From Streptosporangiaceae bacterium (GTDB taxonomy: Bacteria; Actinomycetota; Actinomycetes; Streptosporangiales; Streptosporangiaceae): DNA of 22,309 nt. The notes under the pieces were generated by a model. It ran no database searches. It saw only the letters and a list, made by a program, of their open reading frames with translations, and was not told where the DNA came from. The first letter of the stretch is position 1. Every line of letters begins with the position of its first letter. Below are positions 1 to 8,382 of this stretch, in pieces. The stretch covers positions 1 to 22,309 of the forward strand of contig JASIGS010000602.1 of the NCBI GenBank assembly GCA_030052355.1, given 5' to 3'. The position numbers and the translations under genes were made by a program.

Positions 1-2903
1 TCGTCGTACCACTGCGGCGCCAGGTCCGGCGGCCCGAACCCGCACGACGGGTCACCGAAGTACACCGTGTAGGTCCCCGGAGCGATGCCAGTGACGAGGT
101 AGCTGCCGCCGAAACCATTGACACCGGAGATGGCGATCGCCGAGACGCTGGCGCTGCCGGAACCCGTGGGGTACAGCTCGATGCACTCGTTGCCGACGGG
201 CACGCCCGATGTTGAGATGACGCCCGAGACCTGCCCGGCGGGCAGCATCGTGGCGTCGATCCCCGTGACGGCCCCCGGCGCTGCGACCTTGACACCGGCC
301 GAGACGGGGACGAGGTCGAGGTCTGGATTGCAGTCAGGCTCGTTGATGAGGGTCAGGACCTGGTCGCGGGCCTGCCATGGGTTGAAGGTGACGGTGTAGC
401 TGCCGGAACCCAACCCTTCGACCGTGTAACTGCCGTCCGGCCCGGTCGAGCTGACTTCCGGACTGCCACTCGAGCTGAAGGCGTAGACGCAGAGGTCGCT
501 GACCGGCTTACCAGCAGCGTTCACGACGCGGCCGGAGACCGTGCCGCCGACGGCCAGGCGCGCGTCAACGCCGGTCGTGGCCGCTCCGGCCCGGACCAGT
601 ACCGGGGTCGCCGAGGCCTGCGCCGCGCGGCCGCGGTACCACTGCGCGGCGTAGCGCGCGTCCGAGCCGCACGGGTAGAACTCCACGTCATAGCTCCCGG
701 CCGCCAGCCCGGTGATCCGGTAAGAGCCGCCGGAGTTGGTCATAGGCGCGTTCATGGTCCCGGTGGCGCCCGCGGCTGCCTGCGCCCTGTTGCTGGTGCT
801 GAACGGCTGCACGCAGATGCCGCTCAGCGGCCGCCCGCCCGTGCCGGTGACGACTCCGCTGACCGTTCCGCCCGGCCGCAGCACGGCGCTGACGTGCGAG
901 GTCTGCCCGGCGGTCACGGAGATCACTTCGGCGGTGGCGGCGCTGGGCGCGTCGTCGAACCATTGGTCGCCGTACCCGCCCCCGAGCTCGCAGCCGAAAT
1001 CGAGGAGGTACTGGCCTGGCTCCAGGCCGCTCAGGTGGAACTGTCCGCGGTAGCTGGAGACAGGCTCGTAAAGGCTGGCGGGCGCCACGAACTGCGTGGT
1101 AGCGCCCACGCAGACGCCCGTCAGCTTGTGACCGAGGCTATCGGTGACCGTGCCGGTGATCTCGCCGCCGACCTGCATGGTGGCGTTGATGACGTGCGAG
1201 CTGCCCTTCGCGACGACGATCGGGCTGGCCAGGCTTGAGTCGTCCTGATCTGCGTACCAGTACGGCGCGTAGTTGCCCGAGTTGCCGCAGCCAGACGAGA
1301 ACCCCAGCTCGTAGCTGCCGGGCGGGAGCTCGCCGATCAGGTACGTGCCGTTGTCGCTGGTCGCGACGTACAGCGTCGGCGGCAGCGGCCCGGTGAAGTC
1401 GATGCACATCCCGCCGAGTCCCGTCCCAGCGGCGTTGGTTACCTTGCCGGAGATCTGCGCGGCGGGCTGCAGGACGGCGTCGACTCCGCCCCGCACCCTG
1501 CCCTCGGTTGCACGAGTGTTGAGCGTCCCTTCCAAGTAGTTCCCGTTGTTACCGCAGCCTGCCGTGTAGTACAGCTGGACCACGCCGTTGCCGAGGCCAT
1601 CGACGCGGTAGCGCCCGCCGGCCCCGGTGGTCGCCTGGGTTCCCTCGTCGTCGTCCACGCAGATGCCCGCGAGTGGCTGCCCTGACTTGCTGCCCAGGCG
1701 GACGGTGCCGGTCACGGTGCCGCCGACCGGGAGCCTGACATTGAGCGTCAGGTGCTTGGCGTGCCGGAGCTTGACTGATCGCGGGCTCACCGCCGCGTAG
1801 TTCCCGTCGTAGCTACAGCCGGTAGAGAAGCTCAGGCTGTACGAGCCCGGGTACAGGCCGTGCAGGAAGTAGACGCCGTCCCTGCTGGTCGCCGTGTATA
1901 CCACCTGGATGCCGCTCGACAGCACGCCGAGGCCGAGAACACAGATGCCGCGCAGTCCCTTGCCCGACTTCGTGGTCACGCGGCCGGAGACCTGGCCGCC
2001 CCTGACGAGCTTCGCGTCCACGCCCGCTGTCGTCTTGCCGGCCCCGACACCCACGCTCTGGGCGCTGGTTCCGAACGGCGAATCCTGGTCCCGGTACCAC
2101 TGCTCGAGCCAGTTGCCGCCGTCCTGGCACGACGGGACCGCCCCGTAATCCGACGGCTCGAAAACGACGTCGTAGCGCCCGGGGTGCACGTTGCGGATTG
2201 TGTACTTGCCGTCCTTCGCGGTCCTGGCGGCGTAGCCGAAGTTGCCGCTCACCGACCCGGCGAGGATGCAGATGCCGCGCAGCGGCTTGCCCGCGCCGGT
2301 GACCGTGCCGGTTATCTCGCCGCTCCTCGAGGCTGCCGCTGCGGTCGCCTTGGCGCTCGCCGCGGCCAGCGCGCGCTGCCACGACGCGACACTGCGCAGC
2401 AGGGCTGCGGGGTCCGCCGGGCGGAGGGTCATGACGGGGACGGCCCGGTCCTGCGCGGCTCGCACTACCACGCGCGCCGCCGCGAGCTGCGACAGGCCGC
2501 CGCCAGACCAGGTGGTCAGGTACCGGGCAGGGTCGGCACAGTCTCGGTAGGCCAGGACGTAGCTGCCCGGTGCAAGCCCGGTGACGGCGAACCGCCCGTC
2601 CGGCGCCGCGGTCGTGGTCAGGCTGCGGGACGACCCGACCGCCGACACGCAAGCGCCGGCTACCGGCAGGCCACCGGGTCCAAGCACCACGCCGGTGATA
2701 GAGCCCGAGCCTCGGACCTGCGTAGTTCGCTGGGCGGCTGTCGTGAGGGCCGGACCGCGGTGCGCGACGACAGGCTGGGCCACTCTCACCGACGCCGCGC
2801 CGCTTGCCGGGGCGGCCGCGACCAGCAACGGCAACCCGACGGCTGCCGCCGCAGTCGCGGCGAGCCGTATCGTCCGCAAGGTTCTCGCTGAGACGCGCTT
2901 CAT
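1..2903 (-). CDS. Large secreted protein of carboxypeptidase-regulatory-like repeats, 3'-partial
   Basis: An uninterrupted reading frame runs from the ATG at 2903 to the left window edge, about 967 residues, with no stop reached. A GGGGCGG ribosome site lies about 8 nt before the ATG. The N-terminus (MKRVSARTLRTIRLAATAAA..., then GLPLLVAAAPASGAA) is a signal peptide. About nine repeats of ~100 residues follow. Each opens with a G-x-(I/V)-(S/T)-G-x-V segment and then a Cys (GICV, GACV, GMCI), continues with a G-x-Y-x-(I/V) strand and a Y-x-(L/V)-x-F strand, and often has a second Cys before GNYA or QWY. This pattern fits the CarboxypepD_reg-like/Cna-B prealbumin fold, an extracellular structural or adhesive module. 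Repeat order matches the upstream gene at 2908-6252, so the pair arose by whole-gene duplication; the edge cuts repeat 9, and a tenth probably lies outside. The gap to the upstream gene is 4 nt, so they are co-transcribed. The ligand is unknown. Confidence 0.85.
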   Translation of the reverse strand, partial: MKRVSARTLRTIRLAATAAAAVGLPLLVAAAPASGAASVRVAQPVVAHRGPALTTAAQRTTQVRGSGSITGVVLGPGGLPVAGACVSAVGSSRSLTTTAAPDGRFAVTGLAPGSYVLAYRDCADPARYLTTWSGGGLSQLAAARVVVRAAQDRAVPVMTLRPADPAALLRSVASWQRALAAASAKATAAAASRSGEITGTVTGAGKPLRGICILAGSVSGNFGYAARTAKDGKYTIRNVHPGRYDVVFEPSDYGAVPSCQDGGNWLEQWYRDQDSPFGTSAQSVGVGAGKTTAGVDAKLVRGGQVSGRVTTKSGKGLRGICVLGLGVLSSGIQVVYTATSRDGVYFLHGLYPGSYSLSFSTGCSYDGNYAAVSPRSVKLRHAKHLTLNVRLPVGGTVTGTVRLGSKSGQPLAGICVDDDEGTQATTGAGGRYRVDGLGNGVVQLYYTAGCGNNGNYLEGTLNTRATEGRVRGGVDAVLQPAAQISGKVTNAAGTGLGGMCIDFTGPLPPTLYVATSDNGTYLIGELPPGSYELGFSSGCGNSGNYAPYWYADQDDSSLASPIVVAKGSSHVINATMQVGGEITGTVTDSLGHKLTGVCVGATTQFVAPASLYEPVSSYRGQFHLSGLEPGQYLLDFGCELGGGYGDQWFDDAPSAATAEVISVTAGQTSHVSAVLRPGGTVSGVVTGTGGRPLSGICVQPFSTSNRAQAAAGATGTMNAPMTNSGGSYRITGLAAGSYDVEFYPCGSDARYAAQWYRGRAAQASATPVLVRAGAATTGVDARLAVGGTVSGRVVNAAGKPVSDLCVYAFSSSGSPEVSSTGPDGSYTVEGLGSGSYTVTFNPWQARDQVLTLINEPDCNPDLDLVPVSAGVKVAAPGAVTGIDATMLPAGQVSGVISTSGVPVGNECIELYPTGSGSASVSAIAISGVNGFGGSYLVTGIAPGTYTVYFGDPSCGFGPPDLAPQWYD

Positions 2904-2907
2904 CGTG

Positions 2908-5900
2908 TCACCGCCCCAGAGTCGCGCTGATGCCGCTGACGACCTGGGCCTCCGGCACGGTGATGACGGTGGCTTTCGACGCCGAGCCGGCGCCGCGCCA
3001 CCACTGGGTGCGGTAGCCCGTCGCCCCGCAGCCGGCGGAGAACTTCACGCGGTACGCGCCCGGCTGCAGATCGGTCAGCGTGTACCCGCCGCTGCGGGTC
3101 ACGGCGACGATCGGCGCCAAGCCGACGACGGTCGGGAAGGCCGTGACGCACGCGCCGCTGACCAGGGCTCGCTGCGGGCCATGGACGGTGCCGGTGATCT
3201 CACCGGTCGTCTGCAGCGCAGCGTCGATCCCGGTGGTGGTCTGCCCGGCCGTCACCGTGATGGTTGTCGCAGCGGCCTGCGCCGACGTGTCGTCATACCA
3301 CTGCGGTGTCAGGTCCGGCGGGCCCGTGCTGCAGTCAGCGGCGCCGAAGTAGACCGTGTACGTCCCGGGCGCGAGGCCAGTGATCAGGTAGCCGCCGCCA
3401 AAGCCATCGGCGCTGCCGGAGCCGGTTGAGCCACCTGGGTTATTCGGGTTGGCACTGATCACCTCCACGCACTCGTTGCTGACCTGCACCGGTGTCGGCC
3501 CGGCGGTCGTGACGACGCCGGACACCGATCCACCGGGCGCGAGCGTGGCGTCCACCCCGGCCGTGGTCCTTGGCGCGACGACGTTGGCGTGCTTGAGCAC
3601 GGCCACCAGGTTCACATCCGCGTTGCACGGGCTGAACTCGACCGTGTAGCTGGCGGTGCTGACCCCGGGGATGATGTACGCCCCCGTCTTGCCGGTGGTC
3701 GCGGAACCGTACAGGCCCTTGACCGCGTTGTAGGCCTGCACGCAGATGTTCCCCAGCGGCTTGCCCGAGCTGCCAACCACGCGGCCGGAGATCGTGCCGC
3801 CGGCGGCCAGCCCGGCGTCGATGCCTGCGGTGACCACGCCGGCCCGGACCTTCACCGGCGTCGCCGATGTCTGCACTGGCGTGCCGCGGTACCACTGCAG
3901 GGCGTACCGCGAGTTGGATCCACACGGGAAGAAGTCCACGTCATAGACGCCGGCCGGCAGTGGCTGGATCTGATAGCGACCGCGAGAGCTCGTCGTGGCC
4001 TCACCCCCGCCCAGGGCTTGCACGATGACCGAGCCGCGCGTGTTCACCGCACCCACACAGATGCCCGGCAGAGGCCTGCCCGACTTGCTGGTCACCACGC
4101 CGCTGATGGTGCCGGCGGGCCGCAGCACCTCGCTGATTCCTGATGTCTTCCCGGCAGCTACCGAGACGAGGGCGGCAGGTGCACCGGAACCACCATCGAA
4201 CCACTGGTTGCCGTAGCGCGTAGAACCGCAGCCGAAGACTATGTAGTAGAGGCCAGGCTCCAGGCCGCTGACGGCAAACCGCCCGCTGCGGTTGGTGAAG
4301 ACCACGTTGGCGAGGATGGCGATGTCCGGGTCGGGCGACTCGATGAGCTCCGCGCAGGCACCTGACAGCTTCTTGCCATGGCCATCGGTGACGGTGCCGC
4401 TGATCTCCCCGCCCGTCTGCATCCGGGCGTCAATCGTCTGGACGCTGGCGGCGGCCACACTGATCGGACTGGCCAGGTTCGGGTCGCCCTGGTCGTCGTA
4501 GTACCACGGCGCGTAGTTGCCCGTGGCGCCGCACCCGGTCTCGAAGCCAAGCTCGTAGGTTCCCGCGGCCATCTGGCTGATGGTGTAGGAGCCATCGCCG
4601 GTCGTGAAGGACGGAACGTAGGGACTGCCTGGTCCGGCCAGTTCGATGCAAATGCCGCCGAGGCCGGTGCCGGCCGAGTTGGTCACGGTCCCCCGAATCT
4701 CGGCGCCCTGCTGCAGGATGGCGTCAACGCTGGTTACCTTGCCGTCGGTCGCGTGCGCGGACAGGGTCTTGACGACGTAGTTGCCGTTGTTGCCACATCC
4801 AGGGTCGAAGGACACGGTGTAGGCGCCCGTTCCCAGGCTCTGCAGGCGGTAATTGCCCGCTGGTCCGGTCGACGTTCCTTCGAAGATCGTGCCGCTCTCG
4901 TTGGACGCGACCACGCAGATGCCCTGGAGCAGCTGACCGGTGCTGCTGCCGAACCGCACGGTACCCGCCAGAACGGCACCGGGAACGAGCCTGACGTTGA
5001 CGGTGCGGTGGTCGGTGCGCCGGATCCTGAAAGGTGCGGGGAACGCGGGCGCGTAGTTCCCGTTCAGGCCGCAACCCCCCATGAAGGACAGCGTGTAGGT
5101 CCCGGGGAACACGCCGTGCATCGCGTAGCTGCCGCCCTTGCCTGTCGGTGTCGTGAGCCCGAACTCGGTGCCGGCCATCTGACCAGCAAACGTCACGCAG
5201 ACACCAGGCAGGCCCCGGCCTGACCGAGTCTTCACAGTGCCGGAGACCTGCCCGCCCTTGGTCAGGCTGCCGTCGATTCCGCGGACCGTCTTGCCGCTGG
5301 CTACCTTCACAACGTTGCCGGGGATGAAGAACAGCTCGTTGTGACCTCGGTAGTTCTGCTCTAGCCAGTTGGCTGTGTTCGCGCAGAGATTGAACGGCTC
5401 GAACTCGATGTAGTAGGAGCCGGCAGGCAGGCCGTGAATCGTGTAAGCGCCGTTCTTGCCGGTGGTGGCCCCGTATTCGGCTACCGGTCCGGGTCCGGTG
5501 GATGTCTGCGCCGCCTCGACGCAGATGCCGCGCAGTCGTCGGCCCTTGCCGGTGACAACGCCCGAGATGCTGCCCGTCTTGGCGGCGGCCGCGGCGCTCA
5601 GCGTCTGGTCGGCGCGCGCCAGCGCGCGTTGCCACGAGGCGGGACCGGGCAGCATGGCCGCGGGGTTCAGCGGCCTCAGCGTCATGGTGGGAACGTGGCT
5701 TACCCGGCCGGCCTCGACCCGGACGGGCGCGGCGGTCCGCTGCCAGGCGGTCCCGCCCGAGAAGCGCGTCAGGTAGCGCGCGGGCGCGGCGCAGTCCCGG
5801 TACTCCACGACGTAACCGCCCGCTGGAAGGCCGGGGATGTCGAATCGGCCGGCCGGGTTTGTGCCGGTGGTCACGCTTCGCCCGGATCCGATCGCGGTCA

Positions 5901-6252
5901 CGCAGGCTCCGGTGAGCGGCAGGCCGTCGGCGCCCTGGACGACGCCGATGATCGACCCGGAGCCCTGTCGGGCGGTCAGCTCTCGCTGCCGCTGTGCTGT
6001 CTCTCGCTGTGCTGTCTCTCGCTGTGCTGCCAGTTGCTGTGCTGCCAGTGGGGCAGCGGCAGGACCGGTCTCGGCGTGACCGTCACGCCGCGCGGTCGTC
6101 ACGTGGGCTGCGTTGGCAGCGGCCTGGTTGGCCGCGGCCGCTGGCGCGGCAGCGACGAGAAGCGGCAGCCCGATGGCTGTCGCGCAGGCCGCGATCACGG
6201 CCGCCGGCCACGATCGTTGCACCGTTAAGTCACAGCGTTTGACAGCAGGCAT
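2908..6252 (-). CDS. Large secreted protein of ten carboxypeptidase-regulatory-like repeats
   Basis: A 1114-residue protein starting at ATG 6252, with a GGACGGAG ribosome site 7 nt upstream. Residues 1-42 form a signal peptide (basic MPAVKRC... start, then a hydrophobic GLPLLVAAAPAAAA). Residues ~43-97 are an Ala/Gln-rich linker with a short tandem repeat. From about residue 98 ten repeats follow, opening with GSIIGVV, GSISGVV, GQVSGTV, AVLAGTV, AEIRGTV, GEISGTV, GTISGVV, GTISGRV, GSVSGVV and GEITGTV. Each has a Cys about 15 residues later, and most have a second (for example CGxxGNYAP), suggesting intradomain disulfides outside the cell. The protein ends in the last repeat (ISATLGR) with no LPXTG motif or C-terminal membrane helix, so it is probably released rather than sortase-anchored. 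No catalytic domain was seen. It is paralogous to the gene 4 nt downstream. Fold assignment is firm; function (surface, matrix or adhesin) is inference. Confidence 0.88.
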   Translation of the reverse strand: MPAVKRCDLTVQRSWPAAVIAACATAIGLPLLVAAAPAAAANQAAANAAHVTTARRDGHAETGPAAAPLAAQQLAAQRETAQRETAQRQRELTARQGSGSIIGVVQGADGLPLTGACVTAIGSGRSVTTGTNPAGRFDIPGLPAGGYVVEYRDCAAPARYLTRFSGGTAWQRTAAPVRVEAGRVSHVPTMTLRPLNPAAMLPGPASWQRALARADQTLSAAAAAKTGSISGVVTGKGRRLRGICVEAAQTSTGPGPVAEYGATTGKNGAYTIHGLPAGSYYIEFEPFNLCANTANWLEQNYRGHNELFFIPGNVVKVASGKTVRGIDGSLTKGGQVSGTVKTRSGRGLPGVCVTFAGQMAGTEFGLTTPTGKGGSYAMHGVFPGTYTLSFMGGCGLNGNYAPAFPAPFRIRRTDHRTVNVRLVPGAVLAGTVRFGSSTGQLLQGICVVASNESGTIFEGTSTGPAGNYRLQSLGTGAYTVSFDPGCGNNGNYVVKTLSAHATDGKVTSVDAILQQGAEIRGTVTNSAGTGLGGICIELAGPGSPYVPSFTTGDGSYTISQMAAGTYELGFETGCGATGNYAPWYYDDQGDPNLASPISVAAASVQTIDARMQTGGEISGTVTDGHGKKLSGACAELIESPDPDIAILANVVFTNRSGRFAVSGLEPGLYYIVFGCGSTRYGNQWFDGGSGAPAALVSVAAGKTSGISEVLRPAGTISGVVTSKSGRPLPGICVGAVNTRGSVIVQALGGGEATTSSRGRYQIQPLPAGVYDVDFFPCGSNSRYALQWYRGTPVQTSATPVKVRAGVVTAGIDAGLAAGGTISGRVVGSSGKPLGNICVQAYNAVKGLYGSATTGKTGAYIIPGVSTASYTVEFSPCNADVNLVAVLKHANVVAPRTTAGVDATLAPGGSVSGVVTTAGPTPVQVSNECVEVISANPNNPGGSTGSGSADGFGGGYLITGLAPGTYTVYFGAADCSTGPPDLTPQWYDDTSAQAAATTITVTAGQTTTGIDAALQTTGEITGTVHGPQRALVSGACVTAFPTVVGLAPIVAVTRSGGYTLTDLQPGAYRVKFSAGCGATGYRTQWWRGAGSASKATVITVPEAQVVSGISATLGR
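5986..6045 (-). repeat. 15-bp in-frame tandem repeat in the linker of the repeat protein
   Basis: Four 15-bp units (5986-6000, 6001-6015, 6016-6030, 6031-6045) are related to ctctcgctgtgctgt on the plus strand. On the coding strand they encode five-residue steps (AAQQL, AAQRE, TAQRE, TAQRQ-like) between the signal peptide and the first beta-sandwich repeat. The unit is a multiple of three, so copy-number change would alter linker length without a frameshift. The paralogous gene at 1-2903 lacks this stretch. Confidence 0.75.
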
Positions 6253-6269
6253 CGGGCAACTCCGTCCCT

Positions 6270-6326
6270 GTAGAAATGGCCCTGTAGAAATGGGCCCCCG
6301 TAGAAATGGCCCGTAGAAATGGCCCC
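6270..6326. repeat. Four direct repeats GTAGAAATGGCCC upstream of the repeat-protein operon
   Basis: GTAGAAATGG followed by C/G-rich bases begins at 6270, 6284, 6300 and 6313, with steps of 14, 16 and 13 bp. The array ends 18 bp before the ATG of the 1114-residue protein and therefore lies in its 5' leader or promoter. The AT-rich GTAGAAAT core stands out in this G+C-rich sequence. The repeats could be regulator binding sites or a leader-RNA element. Read on the minus strand they are CCATTTCTAC units. Confidence 0.7.
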
Positions 6327-6394
6327 GTACACAACAGATCGTGCGGTAATGGTCGCCCGTTGGACGCGGCTGTGGCTAGGAAGGTTCCACGGAT

Positions 6395-6403
6395 TGTGGA
6401 TAA
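6395..6403 (-). promoter_or_regulatory. DnaA-box sequence TTATCCACA (copy 1)
   Basis: The plus strand reads TGTGGATAA, the exact complement of the DnaA box TTATCCACA. It lies in the upstream region of the repeat-protein operon, about 140 bp before the start codon at 6252. No dnaA, dnaN or other origin gene is in the window, so this is more likely a regulatory or DnaA-titrating site than the chromosomal origin. Binding itself is inference. Confidence 0.45.
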
Positions 6404-6411
6404 CGAATTCG

Positions 6412-6432
6412 CAGCGGCCGTCAGGCCGGCTG
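6412..6432 (-). terminator. Short hairpin downstream of the ABC ATPase gene
   Basis: CAGCGGCC (6412-6419) pairs with GGCCGGCTG (6424-6432) around a GTCA loop, with one bulged base. It begins 13 bp past the stop codon of the ATPase gene and may end that transcript. There is no T-run, as is common in actinomycetes. The hairpin sits exactly between the two DnaA-box sequences, so a role in that site is also possible. Confidence 0.35.
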
Positions 6433-6434
6433 GC

Positions 6435-6443
6435 TGTGGATAA
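6435..6443 (-). promoter_or_regulatory. DnaA-box sequence TTATCCACA (copy 2)
   Basis: A second exact TGTGGATAA lies 40 bp from the first, in the same orientation, ending one base before the stop codon of the ATPase gene. Because six of nine positions are A or T, two perfect copies within 50 bp are unlikely by chance in DNA of this composition. Function as a DnaA cluster is inferred. Confidence 0.45.
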
Positions 6444-6444
6444 G

Positions 6445-7578
6445 TCAGCTGGCCCGCAGCATGTCCTCGTCAGGGGCCGCGGCGCTCGGGTCGGCAGTCG
6501 GGGTGCCGCCAGCCAGGACCCGGAGGGCGTCAGGTGCCAGGAAGGCGTGCACCGGCTTTCCCTGGGCTAGGCCGTCCGTGCCGCCATCGTTCTGCAGCAG
6601 TACCTGGATGTCGGATCCGGCCGCGAGGCGCAGGAACACCTGGGTGGCGGAACCCAGATAGACGAGGCGCTCGACCATGGCCGGGACCCGGTTCGGTCCG
6701 GCCGAGCCGTACTCCTCGATCCTGACCCGCTCAGGCCGGATGACCGCGTGCGCGCGGTCGGGAGCGTCAAGGCCGCCGTGCTCGACCGACAGCACGCTGT
6801 CGCCGAGCCGGACTTCGCAGCAGGAGCCAGGACCACGGGCGATGACGTCCACCGCCATCAGATTGGAGGCGCCAAGGAAGTCGGCGACGTAGGTGTCGGC
6901 GGGCTCCTCGTACACCTCGCTCGGCGGACCGATCTGGACGATCCTGCCGTCGCGCATGACAGCCAGCCGGTCCGACATGGTCAGCGCTTCTTCCTGGTCG
7001 TGCGTCACGTACAAGAACGTGATGCCGACCTGCTCCTGCAGCGCCTTCAGTTCGACCTTGAGCGACCGCCGTAGCTTTGCGTCCAGGGCGCCGAGCGGCT
7101 CGTCGAGGAGCAGCACCGACGGCTGCAGCACAAGCGCCCTGGCCAGCGCGACCCGCTGCTGCTGGCCGCCGGACAGCTGGCCGGGCCTGCGCTTCTCGAA
7201 CGCGCGGAGCTTGACGAGGTCGAGCGTGGAGTAGACGCGGCTGCGCAGGTCGGCCTTGGCCAGGTTCTTGTTGCGCAGGCCGAACGCGACGTTGTCGAAC
7301 ACCGTCAGGAAGGGGAACAGCGCATAGTTCTGGAACACGGTGTTGACGTTGCGCCGGTGCGCCGGCATGGCCGAGACGTCGACACCGTCGAGCAGGATTC
7401 GGCCCGACGTCGGCTGCTCGAATCCGGCGATCAGCCGCAAGGTGGTCGTCTTGCCGCAGCCGGACGGTCCGAGCAGCGAGAAGAACTCGCCGCTGGCGAT
7501 CTGCAGGTCGATGTCGTCGACCGCGACCTCGGTGAAGCGCTTGGTCAGCGAGACGAGCTCGATGCGGCCACCAGCCAC
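6445..7578 (-). CDS. potA: ABC transporter ATP-binding protein, PotA type
   Basis: A 377-residue ATPase predicted to energise import through the two permeases encoded at 12614-14520. From the chosen start, the Walker A motif GPSGCGKTT is at ~37-45, the Q-loop VFQNYALFP at ~81-89, the signature LSGGQQQR at ~135-142, Walker B VLLLDEP at ~155-161 and the switch His in VTHDQEEA at ~183. A C-terminal TOBE-type regulatory domain (VIRPERVRI... onward) spans ~270-350. This is the domain order of PotA/CysA/MalK importers of the polyamine/opine family. I chose the GTG at 7578 because AAGGAGG lies 5 nt before it; a frame extension upstream to 7665 overlaps the TetR gene and has no such site. The gene follows the TetR gene by 10 nt, so the two form an operon. 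Family assignment is firm; polyamine as substrate is not proven. Confidence 0.9.
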   Translation of the reverse strand: MAGGRIELVSLTKRFTEVAVDDIDLQIASGEFFSLLGPSGCGKTTTLRLIAGFEQPTSGRILLDGVDVSAMPAHRRNVNTVFQNYALFPFLTVFDNVAFGLRNKNLAKADLRSRVYSTLDLVKLRAFEKRRPGQLSGGQQQRVALARALVLQPSVLLLDEPLGALDAKLRRSLKVELKALQEQVGITFLYVTHDQEEALTMSDRLAVMRDGRIVQIGPPSEVYEEPADTYVADFLGASNLMAVDVIARGPGSCCEVRLGDSVLSVEHGGLDAPDRAHAVIRPERVRIEEYGSAGPNRVPAMVERLVYLGSATQVFLRLAAGSDIQVLLQNDGGTDGLAQGKPVHAFLAPDALRVLAGGTPTADPSAAAPDEDMLRAS

Positions 7579-7588
7579 GTCGGCCTCC

Positions 7589-8263
7589 TTAGTGTCGTGT
7601 TGAACCCTTCTGGTGCACCCTGCGGCGTCCTGGCACCCACGTGAAACCGAGCTGGTCGGCGACAAAACGCATGCCGAGCTCGAAAGCTGTCACCGGGTCA
7701 ACCTCGGAATCCTCGAGGGCTATCTGGATCGCCAGCCCGTCGAGCAGGCTGGACAGGCAGATAGCGAAGCTGTGCGCTTCGATATCGCGGAACTCGCCGG
7801 TCTCCTGGCCGAGAGCCACGATCGAGCTGATCAGTTCTCGCCACCGCTCATCGGACTTCTGCCGTACGCTGGCGACTTCGGCGTTCCTGGCGGCCTGCGC
7901 CCAGAAGTCCAGCCAGATGTCCCACGCCAGGCCGGGCTCCGGCTCTTCCTCGGGCAGGCAGTTCATCGCCACGAGTTCCTCGAGCCGTTCCGTCGCGGTG
8001 GAGAGATCGGCGAGCCTGCGCTGGCAGACGGTGTACCAGAAGTCCTCGTAGTGCCTGATGGCCTCGGTGAGCAGCAGGTCCTTCGTCTTGAAGTAATAGA
8101 TGACCAGGGCCGGGCTTACTCCCGACCGCTCAGCCACGTCCGCGATCCTCGTGTCGGCGTAACCGCGCTCGGTGATGATCTCGAGTGCGGCCCTGAGCAT
8201 CTGGGCACGCCGCTGGTCGGCGGTGCCCTGTGCCTCGGCTGACTCGCTGGCGCGGACTGTCAT
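7589..8263 (-). CDS. TetR-family regulator with BetI-like C-terminal domain
   Basis: A 224-residue repressor. The N-terminal helix-turn-helix spans residues ~20-65 (MLRAALEIITERGYADTRIA, then DVAERSGVSPALVIYYF), the standard TetR DNA-binding block. The remaining ~150 residues are helical, and the segment WDIWLDFWAQAARNAEV with the C-terminal LDGLAIQIAL resembles the ligand domain of BetI-type repressors. The ATG at 8263 has AAAGGAA 8 nt upstream; an upstream in-frame extension to 8347 lacks a comparable site. It is the first gene of an operon with the transporter ATPase and is divergent from the FAD oxidoreductase. A 16-bp palindrome lies in the shared promoter region and recurs at two other promoters of the locus, so this protein is the natural candidate to bind it and to respond to the imported substrate or a metabolite. 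That regulatory link is inference. Confidence 0.9.
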   Translation of the reverse strand: MTVRASESAEAQGTADQRRAQMLRAALEIITERGYADTRIADVAERSGVSPALVIYYFKTKDLLLTEAIRHYEDFWYTVCQRRLADLSTATERLEELVAMNCLPEEEPEPGLAWDIWLDFWAQAARNAEVASVRQKSDERWRELISSIVALGQETGEFRDIEAHSFAICLSSLLDGLAIQIALEDSEVDPVTAFELGMRFVADQLGFTWVPGRRRVHQKGSTRH

Positions 8264-8382
8264 GTGGGCTGTTCCTTTCGTGGCGGCATACTCCCTGGCC
8301 GGATGCCGCCGGTCTGCGTGCTCGCCGGGGTTGCGGGCGGCGGTCACGTGATTGCTCGCGGTGTCTGCTGGTCCTCTTCCTC

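Noticed and set aside
6270..6326. Possible CRISPR-like array
   Set aside because: Units are only about 10-13 bp, with almost no spacer sequence between them, and no cas genes are present.
6395..6443. Chromosomal replication origin
   Set aside because: Only two boxes are present, without an AT-rich unwinding region or dnaA/dnaN/rpmH neighbours.
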